Source of the DNA: Filimonas effusa
GTDB taxonomy: Bacteria > Bacteroidota > Bacteroidia > Chitinophagales > Chitinophagaceae
Direction of reading: 5' to 3'
DNA: 64,000 nt
Assembly (NCBI RefSeq): GCF_004118675.1
Contig: NZ_SDHZ01000001.1
Span: 1,922,001 to 1,986,000, forward strand
Part shown: positions 11,301 through 19,840 of the stretch, piece by piece
Position numbering within the stretch: the first letter of the stretch is position 1
Layout of the letters: every line of letters begins with the position of its first letter
Position numbers and translations under genes: made by a program
The notes under the pieces: generated by a model
What the model saw: the letters and a program-made list of their open reading frames with translations, nothing else
The model's database searches: none
What the model was told of the DNA's origin: nothing

Positions 11301-11612
11301 GCTCTCTGGAGTCTGAATGCTCCCAACAGTAAAGTGATATCTGATCCAATAGATTATTACCTGGAAGATGCATCCTTCCTGCGTCTTAACACCATTACAC
11401 TAGGATATTCATTGCCACATTCCCTATTACAAAGAGCCAAAATAAGCAATGTAAGGATCTATGGTACGCTCAACAACATTCATTCGTTCACGAAATACCG
11501 CGGTTATGATCCTGAAGTATCTGCCACATCAAGTGCGCTTACAAGAGGGGTAGATGATTCTGCTTTCCCCAGGGCTAAGAGTTTTGTGTTCGGGTTAAAT
11601 CTCACATTCTAA
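8385..11612 (+). CDS. SusC-like TonB-dependent outer membrane transporter
   Basis: Outer-membrane glycan importer of 1075 residues that works with the SusD lipoprotein encoded 21 bases downstream. Signal peptide about 1-28 (LKSMLFVASLLLCGALFSQG), then a carboxypeptidase-D-like regulatory domain (about 31-105), then the SusC-type TonB box region and plug beginning DEVIVIGYGTARKKDLTGS, with the plug motif YVVDGF and the NGVILITTKSG signature. The rest is the 22-strand barrel ending in a terminal phenylalanine (FGLNLTF), as expected for BAM insertion. There is no STN domain, so unlike the second SusC of this window it should not signal to an anti-sigma factor; this agrees with control by the upstream HTCS. 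Confidence 0.95.
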   Translation: MENKEKTIALKSMLFVASLLLCGALFSQGRITVSGTVENKTGAMSGVSVTISGNDRGTLTDSLGHFRIVVPGENTILSFSFAGYAIQNIKVGTQRTLHVKLEQEDKLLDEVIVIGYGTARKKDLTGSTASVKGSEIAQIPVTTAAQAITGKMAGVNVVTQSGAPGADINILVRGGTSITQSNQPLYVVDGFQMENGLRNIDVNDIATIDVMKDASATAIYGARGSNGVILITTKSGKAGKTQINYNAYMSYEKLGSKLAMLNAEQYVDYQYEFQTLAGRPDKWTKNFGGDVTDPNFYTGAANYIKTNYGSRPTIDWQDVVFGGTALLKNHSLSVSGGNDKTKVLLSGNYTGQDGLIANHNFDKFNLRAKLNHKVSDRVRVDFNTNFNNTRIDGGGSLGGQLKLSLLQPATGGIRFTDEQLIGTDVSEEMQADDSQYDIYNPIITNEAVTKSKFTRQYTANAGIEIDVLKNLTWRSAGSYMWQQERTDNWDDGRTRNAQTTYGGPWGSRDNAEKFSWQITNTLTWKKNFGLHGVTALLGQETYYSESMFLKNTYSGFDADNFGLNDVAAASTLYSKSSSKGRYGMVSGFGRVMYNYADRYMLTATFRGDGVSKFAVGHQWGGLPSMSAAWRISDERFMRNIRSINQLKLRAGYGTTGNCDIDDYMYVTSYGGSFYAINNKQVNTLVPGSTLANPALKWEKTTSTNIGLDLSMFGSRINFSADFYNQQADNLLLKVQIPTSTGYTYQFQNIASIRNRGVEMVLNTRNLVGEGLRWSTDFNISFNRSKVLQLDSRKSFITSYNNNASFLIEVGKPLGQFFGYLYDGVYTTDDFTQNANGTYTLKEGVARPKGTAGVIKPGDVKYKTVKGETDANKNPVWSTEDRTVTGSAQPKFTGGITNTFTYKGFDLGVFMNFSYGNKVFNMNTQRFIGPYLPNQNTLEAMNGRFRLIDPNTGKETTDLARLAQLNPGQHASNALWSLNAPNSKVISDPIDYYLEDASFLRLNTITLGYSLPHSLLQRAKISNVRIYGTLNNIHSFTKYRGYDPEVSATSSALTRGVDDSAFPRAKSFVFGLNLTF

Positions 11613-11633
11613 TAACCGTTTAAAACATTAGAA

Positions 11634-13457
11634 ATGAAAAAAGCTTTTTATTATATATTAACACTGGCACTTGCAGGCGCTACACTTACCTCCTGCAAGA
11701 AATGGCTTGACATGCCATCGGAGATGGCATACGACAGTGAAACCACATTTGCTTCTATTTCCAAAGCAGAAAAGGCTGTGCTTGGGGTGTATCCTTATAC
11801 TTTCAACAGGGAATTATATTACCAGTTTGGTATGGGTACAGACGAGTGCATTTCCACCGAAGGGGAAACAAACTCTAAAAACAAGTTTTCCAATTATGTT
11901 TATTCGGCAGACATTGTGCCTTCGGATGCTTATGCTTCTATGTACAGGGCTATTGAATATTCCAATGTATGTATTAAGAAGTTAAGCGCCATGAAAGGCA
12001 GTTCGGATGCAGAGGAAAAGAAAAGAACCATGCTGCTGGGCGAATGTTACGCCATGCGCGCTATGAGCTTTTTAAATGTGGTAAGGTTTTACGGAGATAT
12101 CCCCTATCCTACTACTCCGGTTGAGGAAGCTACCACCTTTTATACTTCACGTGTTAGCAGAGACACTATTTATGATGGATGTGTAGCCGATCTTCAAAAA
12201 GCAATTTCGCTTTTACCCTGGAAAAGTGAAGGCATGGTACCTACAACCGAGCGTTTCACAAAGAATGCCGCTTACGGTATACTGGCGCGTGTAGCTTTAT
12301 ATGCAGCAGGTTATTCTTTAAGATGGGATTTAAAAACCTATAGCCAGGGGAGTGTAAAACTGGCTCAAAGATCAGATGCCGCCAGGATAAAAGAGCTTTA
12401 TCAAATTGCATCCGACGCCTGCTCTGCTATTATATCAAAAGGTGAAAACAGCCTGGTATCAAGTTATGAGAATATATTCCGCGACCTGGTAAACGGCAGG
12501 TTCAATGCTGAATCGATACTGGAATTTGGTCAATTTGGTACAGAGGTAAATGGTTCTGCAAATGGTTATACCAATGGCATGTTTATTCATACCAGCTCCT
12601 TCTTTGGCAAAAGTCAGCCTGCGATGGGGATATTCCCGGCGTTGTGGTATGATTTTGATCCCCAGGATCAGCGTCGCGATGTTAGTATCGCTGGTTATGG
12701 TATCACTTCTAAAAATGAGCGCCAGCTGAACTCTTATGGAGCAAACACCATAGGCAAATTCAGGGCTACGTGGAAAAGTTCGCAAGGTACCGCGATCAAC
12801 AAACGCGATATCAACTGGCCTTATTTACGTTATGCCGATGTATTACTGATGTATGCCGAAGCGCAGAATGAATTATTCAATGCACCTACTGCAGAAGCAA
12901 AATCAGCCTTTGAGAAAGTACGGACCCGTGGTTTTGGCGGAGACGCTTCTAAAATTGGCACCACACCCACCAGTTACCAGGGTTTCAGAGATGCCATTAT
13001 CAATGAAAGAAAACTGGAGTTGGCCTTCGAAGGATGGCGCAGGACCGACCTTGTACGCTGGGGAATTTTGTATGAATCGCTGACACAGGCCAAACAAAAC
13101 CTCATTGATATGGCCAATAAAACCGGCAAGTATGCTAATATCGACAGATACAGGGCTTACAAGTTAGTAGCTGCCACTACTTTCAATGATCCCGTGGTTG
13201 GCGTGTCGTACATTGGTTTTAAAGATGCGCCTACCGCCACTGAAAAAGCGCAGTTAACAGCCAATGGATATACGTTGCTGGATATGTATAGTGCAACAGC
13301 TGCTTCCGGCAGTGGCCAGGCTTTGACTGCAGATGCAGCATGGGTGAAGGCCATATTCAGAGGACTTGAAAAAAACAAAGTGGAATTATTGCCTTTAAGT
13401 ACACCAACTATTGACGCGAACCCGGGATTGGCAGGCCAACAACATCCATTGTTCTAG
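11634..13457 (+). CDS. SusD/RagB-like glycan-binding lipoprotein
   Basis: Surface lipoprotein of 607 residues that caps the SusC barrel and binds the substrate. The lipoprotein signal MKKAFYYILTLALAGATLTSC places the lipidated cysteine at residue 21. The TPR-like SusD fold is supported by the N-terminal SusD_3-type segment (SETTFASISKAEKAVLGVY), the middle motif LLGECYAMRAMSFLNVVRFY, and the C-terminal NERKLELAFEGWRRTDLVRW, typical of RagB/SusD. It sits 21 bases after SusC and is closed by an intrinsic terminator, so the SusC/SusD pair forms its own transcription unit. Confidence 0.94.
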   Translation: MKKAFYYILTLALAGATLTSCKKWLDMPSEMAYDSETTFASISKAEKAVLGVYPYTFNRELYYQFGMGTDECISTEGETNSKNKFSNYVYSADIVPSDAYASMYRAIEYSNVCIKKLSAMKGSSDAEEKKRTMLLGECYAMRAMSFLNVVRFYGDIPYPTTPVEEATTFYTSRVSRDTIYDGCVADLQKAISLLPWKSEGMVPTTERFTKNAAYGILARVALYAAGYSLRWDLKTYSQGSVKLAQRSDAARIKELYQIASDACSAIISKGENSLVSSYENIFRDLVNGRFNAESILEFGQFGTEVNGSANGYTNGMFIHTSSFFGKSQPAMGIFPALWYDFDPQDQRRDVSIAGYGITSKNERQLNSYGANTIGKFRATWKSSQGTAINKRDINWPYLRYADVLLMYAEAQNELFNAPTAEAKSAFEKVRTRGFGGDASKIGTTPTSYQGFRDAIINERKLELAFEGWRRTDLVRWGILYESLTQAKQNLIDMANKTGKYANIDRYRAYKLVAATTFNDPVVGVSYIGFKDAPTATEKAQLTANGYTLLDMYSATAASGSGQALTADAAWVKAIFRGLEKNKVELLPLSTPTIDANPGLAGQQHPLF

Positions 13458-13494
13458 TATAAAAGGCGCAATGCTTTTCCTGATCCGGCTTACA

Positions 13495-13533
13495 GGCAGG
13501 GGATTTGACTCCGGTCATCCCCTGCCTTTTTTT
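13495..13533 (+). terminator. Intrinsic terminator after SusD
   Basis: Arms GGCAGGGGAT and ATCCCCTGCC, with an inner TGAC/GTCA pairing, form a GC-rich hairpin from 13495 to 13526, followed directly by seven T residues. This is a textbook rho-independent terminator between SusD and GH105, so GH105 needs either read-through or its own promoter. Confidence 0.85.
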
Positions 13534-13552
13534 ATCCTTTAAATAATTTCCT

Positions 13553-14701
13553 ATGACCTTTCAATTGAATTTAAGAAGTATATGCGTGGCAGGAAGTTTT
13601 CTGGCATTGGCAAGCTGCTCTTCCACAAAAAAGCTTTCCGCTCCGAACGAAGTTATTACGGTGATGGAAAAAACGAATGGCTACTTTATGCATAAATGGC
13701 CTGATGCTGGAAAAACCATCATCACCAATAAAGAACGCCCATCCAATATCTGGACAAGAGGCGTCTATTATGAGGGATTGATGGCCCTGTATGCTATTGA
13801 CAAAAAGCCTGCTTTTTACGATTATGCCAACCAATGGGGAGAGAAGCACCAATGGGGGTTATCACGTGGAATAGAAACCAGGAATGCTGATAATCATTGT
13901 GCCGGGCAGACCTACCTGGACCTGTACATGATAGATAAGAATGAAGCTTATATTAAAGACATTAAAGCATCTATAGACCTGATGAAAGCCAGCGACAAGA
14001 TAGATGACTGGTGGTGGATAGATGCTTTACAGATGGCAATGCCCGTGTTTGTTAAGCTTGGGGTTTTGTATAATGACACCAGCTATTTCAGCAGGATGTA
14101 CGACATGTATGCTTATACGAAGTATAAACATGGTGGCAACGGATTATACAATGCCCAGGATCATTTGTGGTGGCGTGACAAGGATTTCGTTCCTCCTTAT
14201 AAAGAACCTAACGGAGAAGATTGTTACTGGTCGCGCGGGAATGGATGGGTTGTTGCTGCGCTGGTAAAAACAATGGCAGCGTTACCTGCGAGTGATAGTC
14301 ACTATGCGGAATACAAGCAGGATTACCTGGATATGATACAAGCATTGGTTCCCTTACAGCAGCCGACCGGTTTATGGACCGCCAGCTTACATGATAAGAA
14401 CCATTTTGGCGGTAAGGAGATCACCGGGTCAGCACTCTTTGTTTACGGTATGGCCTGGGGTGTAAATAATGGTTTACTGGACCGGAAAACTTACCTGCCC
14501 ATTATCACCAAAGGCTGGAATGCTATTGTCAAAGATGCTGTGCATGCAGACGGTAAACTGGGCTATGTGCAAGGAACAGGTAAAGAGCCCAAGGACGGGC
14601 AGCCTGTTGGTTTTGACAGCACTCCTGATTTTGAAGATTACGGATTAGGTTGTTTTCTACTGGCCGGCAGTGAGGTTTATAAACTGGCAGGAGGAAAATA
14701 A
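13553..14701 (+). CDS. GH105 unsaturated rhamnogalacturonyl hydrolase (YteR/YesR-like), lipoprotein
   Basis: Removes the 4,5-unsaturated galacturonyl residue that pectate or rhamnogalacturonan lyases leave at the non-reducing end, through hydration of the double bond. The 382-residue length fits the single (alpha/alpha)6-barrel family. Lipobox ALASC puts the lipidated cysteine at 22, predicting membrane anchoring. Family features are ERPSNIWTRGVYYEGLMAL near the N-terminus, NADNHCAGQ with Asp113, WWWIDALQMAMP with candidate catalytic Asp157, and the WSRGNGWV motif typical of GH88/GH105. Only about 20 bases separate it from the SusD terminator. A GH105 enzyme implies a lyase acting upstream in the pathway; none is present in this half of the window, so it may lie beyond the left edge. 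Confidence 0.9.
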   Translation: MTFQLNLRSICVAGSFLALASCSSTKKLSAPNEVITVMEKTNGYFMHKWPDAGKTIITNKERPSNIWTRGVYYEGLMALYAIDKKPAFYDYANQWGEKHQWGLSRGIETRNADNHCAGQTYLDLYMIDKNEAYIKDIKASIDLMKASDKIDDWWWIDALQMAMPVFVKLGVLYNDTSYFSRMYDMYAYTKYKHGGNGLYNAQDHLWWRDKDFVPPYKEPNGEDCYWSRGNGWVVAALVKTMAALPASDSHYAEYKQDYLDMIQALVPLQQPTGLWTASLHDKNHFGGKEITGSALFVYGMAWGVNNGLLDRKTYLPIITKGWNAIVKDAVHADGKLGYVQGTGKEPKDGQPVGFDSTPDFEDYGLGCFLLAGSEVYKLAGGK

Positions 14702-14756
14702 GACTTAATACAATGCTGCGAAACGCTTAAACGACTTTCCTCTTCACCCTTTAACT

Positions 14757-14834
14757 AAAGAGGCTGTATCAAATGTGAAGTGTCCCCGAAAAGTGTCTAA
14801 CTTTTAGGGGGCACTTCAATGATGCGGCCTCTTT
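14757..14834. repeat. 78-bp nested inverted repeat, probable bidirectional terminator
   Basis: The outer arms AAAGAGGCTGTATCA (14757-14771) and TGATGCGGCCTCTTT (14820-14834) pair over 15 bases with two G-U wobbles. Inside, GAAGTGTCCCC (14777-14787) pairs with GGGGGCACTTC (14807-14817), and AAAAGT pairs with ACTTTT around a 5-base loop. The whole element folds into one long hairpin with A- and T-rich ends, placed between the convergent GH105 and DUF4450 genes. Its outer arm sequence recurs in the hairpin at 57867-57898, which suggests a dispersed family. Confidence 0.75.
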
Positions 14835-14926
14835 TATTTGGAACCGGGTATACGTTTAAGCCATTTGCGGCACCCCGGAGGTAGCCAGCTCTGCGTTTGT
14901 ATTCACAGTGGCTTCTGCTTTTATGC

Positions 14927-17900
14927 TTATGGGATGAGCGATACAGCCATGAGGCCGATGACCACATCATTGGCGACGGTTTTGAGCTCTAACCTATCCA
15001 GTTCCTTATTTATATCAAGCGGCATATCCAATATAGTGGCGGCACCGCCGTCGATGGCGCGAGTCGTATATCCTTTGACCGTTGTGTGTTGGGGGAATCC
15101 GGCAAACACCTGGCCGGTTTTCAGGCTAATCCTGGGCGGGCGGGGCAATTGTAAGTTGAATGCTGCGCCGTTATCTTCATAGTCTTGTTCGATGGGGCAC
15201 CAGTTGTCTGGGTTTTTAAGAGAAAGTTTAGTAAGAGAGCCATCTTTATAGTACACTGTTATGCATCCGTTTTCGAGCTGGCTTTGCATGGCGTTGGTGC
15301 TACCTGCGAGCAGCAGGTACAGGTGACTGTTCCTGCCATTTAATGGAATGGTTACCGCATGAGGATAGTTATCCCATTGAGAGGTGTAGATGATGTTATC
15401 CAGGTTGTTATCTGCCGGTGTAGCGAATACAATGCCTTGCGGTATTTTAAAGGTATTGGCACCGGCGGCGGCGGCCCGGAAACCACTGTCGTTTATGTTT
15501 ACGTTTACGAGCGGGTAACACCAGTTGCCAATGCCCTGCAATGGCAACTGCAATGTTGGGGACTGGGGCCTTGGAGAGCGGTATTGGTTGTTGAAAATAT
15601 TTGTAAGCTTATCGTTAAACAATTGGCTGAGGTTTACTGTGGTACTTGTTTGCGTTGTTGTGATATTCCAATTTACGAGGGTAGTATCGAACCTGGCGCC
15701 GTCCGTACCCAGCCATTGGATGCTATTGGTTCCAGGCACCAGCGATGCAGCGGGAACCCGGATGGCTATTCCTTTATCATTTGCGGGAATAGAAAGCTTT
15801 TGAGCATAGAGCTTGCTTCCGGCATTCACCTGCAGCGTTCCCTGCAAAGTGGTGCTGGTATTATTCTTAATAGAAAAAGTTAAAGCATTTGCCGGTTGTT
15901 GCTTTGCTGCGACGATATCTACCGGGTTTCTAATGCTGAGATCTACGGGGTGCCACCATTTGAGATCACCCTGTTTCAGCAACAGGAAGAATGTACGCTG
16001 GTCTTGTCCGCCGGTGGGCAACGCCTGTAACCGGTTGGGTTGCAGCTGCGGGGTTTGCAAGACCTGCTGCGGATCGAAGACCTCAAGGATTGCTGCATCT
16101 GTAGTGTGGCAGGCAAACTTTTGCTGCAGGATACCCACAGTATCGTAAGCCGGCTTTTCGGGCGCGTTACCTTTCCACCGGATGACGATATGCCAACTGG
16201 TTGCTGCCGGTGCAGTGAGCCTGATAGCCGGTCCGCCTACCTGAACGAGCTGTTGCCATTGTACGGGTTTTCCGTTTATCATTACCTGCTGCACCTGTGT
16301 AGCGGGCGCATTCAAGGTAAGTTTAAGATGCAATGTTTTGGAGAAAGCAGCGGTAATGGTATAATCGTCTGTACCGGCTGTTCTCCGGAAGCTGCATTTA
16401 ACATCGGGAGTTTGCAGGGCTGCGTGTTTCCAATGGGCGGGGAAGCCGGGATGAATGGCAAGCGTATCGCGAAGGGCATCGGGGACGATGCCAAACAAAC
16501 CTTCGATGAGCGTTCGCGCGGCCATGCCAATGGGGTCGGCAAAGTCGCGATACAATTCGCCGCGGGCTGCGTCGTAACGTGAGAGCTGCTGGAAGCCGCC
16601 GGGGCTGGCGCTCATGTACATCGATTCTACGAGTGCGCTTTTCCACAGGCGGAAGGCTTCGTTTGAGCGGTTGCCCTGCCAGTAAGCCAGGGCGGTGTGC
16701 AGGTTCTCAGCCAGCGCCACGTTATTTAAAGACCAGGTATATGGCTGCCAGTTTGAGGTAGACAACAGGTAATAAGCCTCACTGGTTTCTCCATTAATTT
16801 TTACCGGTATGTGTGGGATATGAGTGTCGATATAACGCAGGCTTTGATATGCCTGGAAGGCATCGGGCACACGGGAGTCGATGGCGTGATAGATCGTCCA
16901 CAGCGCTGCTGCGGGATGCAGCAGCTGGTTTCCCAATGCGTCTTTGTATTCGGCATACCATCCTTTGCCGGGCATCCAAAGCGTATTTTGAATAGCCGCA
17001 TAAATTTTATCTGCTTCCTGCTGGTAAGGCCTGGCATCTTCGCCGATCAGTTCAGCAAGGCGGGCCGCTTCGCGGTTTGCAAAGTAATTGTAAGCGGTGG
17101 AATGGGTTACCGCTCCCCCACTATACTGTAATGCATCGCTGGCCCATATGCAGCAATAGGCATCGTACAGGCCATCGTTATTGGTGTCAAAGTTTCGCTT
17201 TTCCCATGCCAGGTGCCGTTGTAAGAGGGGCCAGCTTTTCTTTACATAGGCAGTATCACCTGTCCAGCTGAAATGCCGTAACAGCTGATCAACAAATACC
17301 AGGTTCATATCGTAATGATGCGGTTTGAATTCGCCGTTGGGATTGCGGCAGATATAACCGCTGCTGAACATAGACGTTCCCAGTTTTTCCTGCTGGCGCG
17401 CGAAGTTGAGGGCGGTATCGGGCACTATGGGGCCGGTTTCGGGGGAGGTTAACTGCGACAGCGCATAACTGCTAAAATGAGCCCTGGCCCTATCGTGCCA
17501 ACCCAGCGGATCGGCAACATAAGCTCCGCGCCAGGCATTGAGACGCATACGCCAGGCTACTGCACCATGCAGAAAGGTGGGGGATTCCCAGATACCATCT
17601 GCCGCCATGCTTAAAGCACCACCCAAAGTGTTGATATACTCATCCGGGGTATTTACCATAATTCTATCGGCCAGTTTTTTACGGCTTTGTTCTGCTTTGA
17701 GAAAAGCGCTTTCCAGCTTATGATAAGGTGTGGGTTGTGGTTCGGGTTTACCGATAAAGAAATATTCATTCTGACCGGGCACCAGGGTTAGCGTACCGGC
17801 TAAAGCGGGCGCTGTACCGGGTTCCGTTTTCAAGAAGGCTGAGGGCGTTTCCTGCTGCGTGGCATCTGCCTGTTTTAAGGTGGCACGCAGGGGGAATGCT

Positions 17901-18517
17901 GCTTCCAGCAACTGTTCTTTTCCAAAGCGGATGGCGGCTGTATTAAGTGAGACGGTTATTTTATTGTCTTTACAATATGCGGGCTGGAGGTAGAAGGAGG
18001 ATTCGGGATCGGCACCGATATCACCGTCGCGCAAGAATTTTTTCCCGGTAGCGCCGCCGTAGGCCCAGCATAGTGTAACGCCCTGGGGGATTTGGCTGGC
18101 GTTCAGCCTGATGAGCAAACCTTCTCTATCATCTGCGGGTACAACGGTAAGCGAGAGCGATCCTTTTCCTAATAAAACATCCTTTATATGATACAACATA
18201 CTGCCGGGGCGATAGGTTGTTGTGATGTCCTGTGCATTGATGAGCCATTTGCTTTCGTTGTTGTACATGATACCCAGGCGCAAGCAGCCTCCCATTCCGG
18301 GCAGATACAATGCAAATTCGGGGAGGTCGCCGGCTTCTACGCGGAAGGCGGTATTGGTTCCGTAGAGCGCACGGTTAAAACGTTGTTTGCCATTTACTTT
18401 TACGAAGTCGCTGTTTTGAGGGCGGTAGTGCCAATTGGATGTAACCTGTTGCTGGGCCTGGATACCGGGGAGATAAAGGAACAACAGCAGAGAGAGTTTA
18501 ACCAGTTTATCAAGCAT
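14927..18517 (-). CDS. Large DUF4450-type exported protein with (alpha/alpha)6 glycosidase-like domain
   Basis: Secreted protein of 1196 residues with a signal peptide (MLDKLVKLSLLLFLYLPGIQA). The N-terminal part (about 25-230) is beta-rich; the centre (about 300-680) looks like an (alpha/alpha)6 barrel, with WRMRLNAWRGAYVADPLGWH, FVDQLLRHFSWTGDTAYVKK and YCCIWASDALQYSGG; the C-terminal 450 residues are again beta-rich and may carry carbohydrate-binding modules. I recognise the overall type as the DUF4450 family found in Bacteroidota pectin loci, recalled from memory rather than matched. No characterised activity is assigned here; a role on rhamnogalacturonan side chains is inferred from position. 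It is transcribed towards the GH105 gene and probably has its own promoter in the 230-bp divergent gap shared with the dioxygenase gene. Confidence 0.75.
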   Translation of the reverse strand: MLDKLVKLSLLLFLYLPGIQAQQQVTSNWHYRPQNSDFVKVNGKQRFNRALYGTNTAFRVEAGDLPEFALYLPGMGGCLRLGIMYNNESKWLINAQDITTTYRPGSMLYHIKDVLLGKGSLSLTVVPADDREGLLIRLNASQIPQGVTLCWAYGGATGKKFLRDGDIGADPESSFYLQPAYCKDNKITVSLNTAAIRFGKEQLLEAAFPLRATLKQADATQQETPSAFLKTEPGTAPALAGTLTLVPGQNEYFFIGKPEPQPTPYHKLESAFLKAEQSRKKLADRIMVNTPDEYINTLGGALSMAADGIWESPTFLHGAVAWRMRLNAWRGAYVADPLGWHDRARAHFSSYALSQLTSPETGPIVPDTALNFARQQEKLGTSMFSSGYICRNPNGEFKPHHYDMNLVFVDQLLRHFSWTGDTAYVKKSWPLLQRHLAWEKRNFDTNNDGLYDAYCCIWASDALQYSGGAVTHSTAYNYFANREAARLAELIGEDARPYQQEADKIYAAIQNTLWMPGKGWYAEYKDALGNQLLHPAAALWTIYHAIDSRVPDAFQAYQSLRYIDTHIPHIPVKINGETSEAYYLLSTSNWQPYTWSLNNVALAENLHTALAYWQGNRSNEAFRLWKSALVESMYMSASPGGFQQLSRYDAARGELYRDFADPIGMAARTLIEGLFGIVPDALRDTLAIHPGFPAHWKHAALQTPDVKCSFRRTAGTDDYTITAAFSKTLHLKLTLNAPATQVQQVMINGKPVQWQQLVQVGGPAIRLTAPAATSWHIVIRWKGNAPEKPAYDTVGILQQKFACHTTDAAILEVFDPQQVLQTPQLQPNRLQALPTGGQDQRTFFLLLKQGDLKWWHPVDLSIRNPVDIVAAKQQPANALTFSIKNNTSTTLQGTLQVNAGSKLYAQKLSIPANDKGIAIRVPAASLVPGTNSIQWLGTDGARFDTTLVNWNITTTQTSTTVNLSQLFNDKLTNIFNNQYRSPRPQSPTLQLPLQGIGNWCYPLVNVNINDSGFRAAAAGANTFKIPQGIVFATPADNNLDNIIYTSQWDNYPHAVTIPLNGRNSHLYLLLAGSTNAMQSQLENGCITVYYKDGSLTKLSLKNPDNWCPIEQDYEDNGAAFNLQLPRPPRISLKTGQVFAGFPQHTTVKGYTTRAIDGGAATILDMPLDINKELDRLELKTVANDVVIGLMAVSLIP

Positions 18518-18747
18518 CGTTTATAGCGTTTACTGTGCGCTATAAAAATAACATCAATAGACCGATATTATGTGTGTTTGGCAACAGTTATATTGTATTC
18601 GCCGGCAGCCATTCATCCCTAATTCTGCGACCGACCGGGTTGTTTCATTTATTATGCCGCTAATGCCTGCTGCATACGCCTAATTATTTTCCGGTGCATT
18701 CATCCTACATCGATATTATTTAGTATTTTAAAGGATAAAAATAACCC

Positions 18748-19716
18748 GTGAATACCTTAATCGATTGCAACTTCCTGCCTGTTTTCTATGCGTATCATCA
18801 TTGTAAAAAAACAGCCAAGCCTTTACCTGACTATGACAACTATAGCAATGTAGAAGAGATATGGATGAACTTTTATGGTCTGGGCAAGTTTGAAACATAC
18901 CAGTTTGTTTACCAGCATTGTTCCGGTATAGATCATTTCCGGGAATGGCTGATTCAGTTAAAGGGAGAAAAAAAGATACGGGAGTCTGCTGCTGCATTCA
19001 GCCGGTGGCAACAGCAACAGGCCGGGAGCGTTACAACAAATGCCCCTAACCGTATACTAAGCACCGAACAGTTGAACAGCTGGAAGCGTGATGGCTATCT
19101 ACGGATTAGTGATCTTATAGAAGAAGATTTATGCGATGCAGTTGTTGCTCTTATCTGCAGCCACATGCATATCGATCTATCGCGCCCTGCGACCTGGTAT
19201 ACCCAGCATCCCGATTGGCATGGGTTGATGGTGTTGTTATACCAGGGCGAAAGTACTGAGTCTATCAGGTCGCATCCGAAGCTAAAGCAACTGTTTGCCG
19301 AGTTGTACGATACGCCGCATATCATTGCCAAAACAGAAAAGGTAAGTTTTAACCCGCCTGAAACGTCTACATGGAAGTTTGCGCACAGCGAACTACACTG
19401 GGATATAGATCTTAAAAAAGACAACCTGTATTATATCCAGGGACTTGTTTACCTCAATGATGTTCCTGAAAACAGAGGTCCCCTGAAACTGGTGCCTGGC
19501 TTTCACAGCAAGTTTGAAAAGTTTATCGCTGGTTATCCCGACCTTCATTCCGCAACTCAAGCCATGTTACGCTCTGTTTCGGCGATACCTGTTCCGGGTA
19601 AAAAGGGTGATGTAGTGCTTTGGTTACAGACACTGCCACATGCAGCCAGTGTCAACCGATCGGACATGCCACGTTTTGTGCAATATGTAAGTTTTTCCAA
19701 ATTGGAAATAGGATAG
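18748..19716 (+). CDS. Phytanoyl-CoA dioxygenase (PhyH) family protein
   Basis: Probable Fe(II)/2-oxoglutarate-dependent oxygenase; the substrate is unknown. The PhyH-like domain covers about residues 105-315: a start typical of the family (LNSWKRDGYLRISDLI), an HxD iron-binding pair (His217, Asp219 in ELHWDID), the PENRGPLKLVPGFH segment and a distal HAASVNR with His298 as third iron ligand and Arg304 for 2-oxoglutarate. The first 95 residues precede the recognisable domain and are of unknown type. The start is GTG at 18748, with AAGGA about 12 bases upstream; a later ATG start (for example at 18864) cannot be excluded. No signal peptide, so cytoplasmic. It stands alone between two polysaccharide loci. 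Confidence 0.7.
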   Translation: MNTLIDCNFLPVFYAYHHCKKTAKPLPDYDNYSNVEEIWMNFYGLGKFETYQFVYQHCSGIDHFREWLIQLKGEKKIRESAAAFSRWQQQQAGSVTTNAPNRILSTEQLNSWKRDGYLRISDLIEEDLCDAVVALICSHMHIDLSRPATWYTQHPDWHGLMVLLYQGESTESIRSHPKLKQLFAELYDTPHIIAKTEKVSFNPPETSTWKFAHSELHWDIDLKKDNLYYIQGLVYLNDVPENRGPLKLVPGFHSKFEKFIAGYPDLHSATQAMLRSVSAIPVPGKKGDVVLWLQTLPHAASVNRSDMPRFVQYVSFSKLEIG

Positions 19717-19840
19717 TATGGTTGGGGGCTACTCCATCCCCTTTATGGGATAAGGACTGTGTTCGCTTAAGGTAGCTCTTAGGTATCTCTGGTGTTCGTA
19801 TTTAAAGCGTAGTTCTTCGTAGATGGGCGGGCCGGGTGTT

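Noticed and set aside
15359-16582. Long plus-strand frames within the DUF4450 gene
   Set aside because: Antisense shadows of a codon-biased, GC-rich coding region; cysteine-rich noise without motifs.
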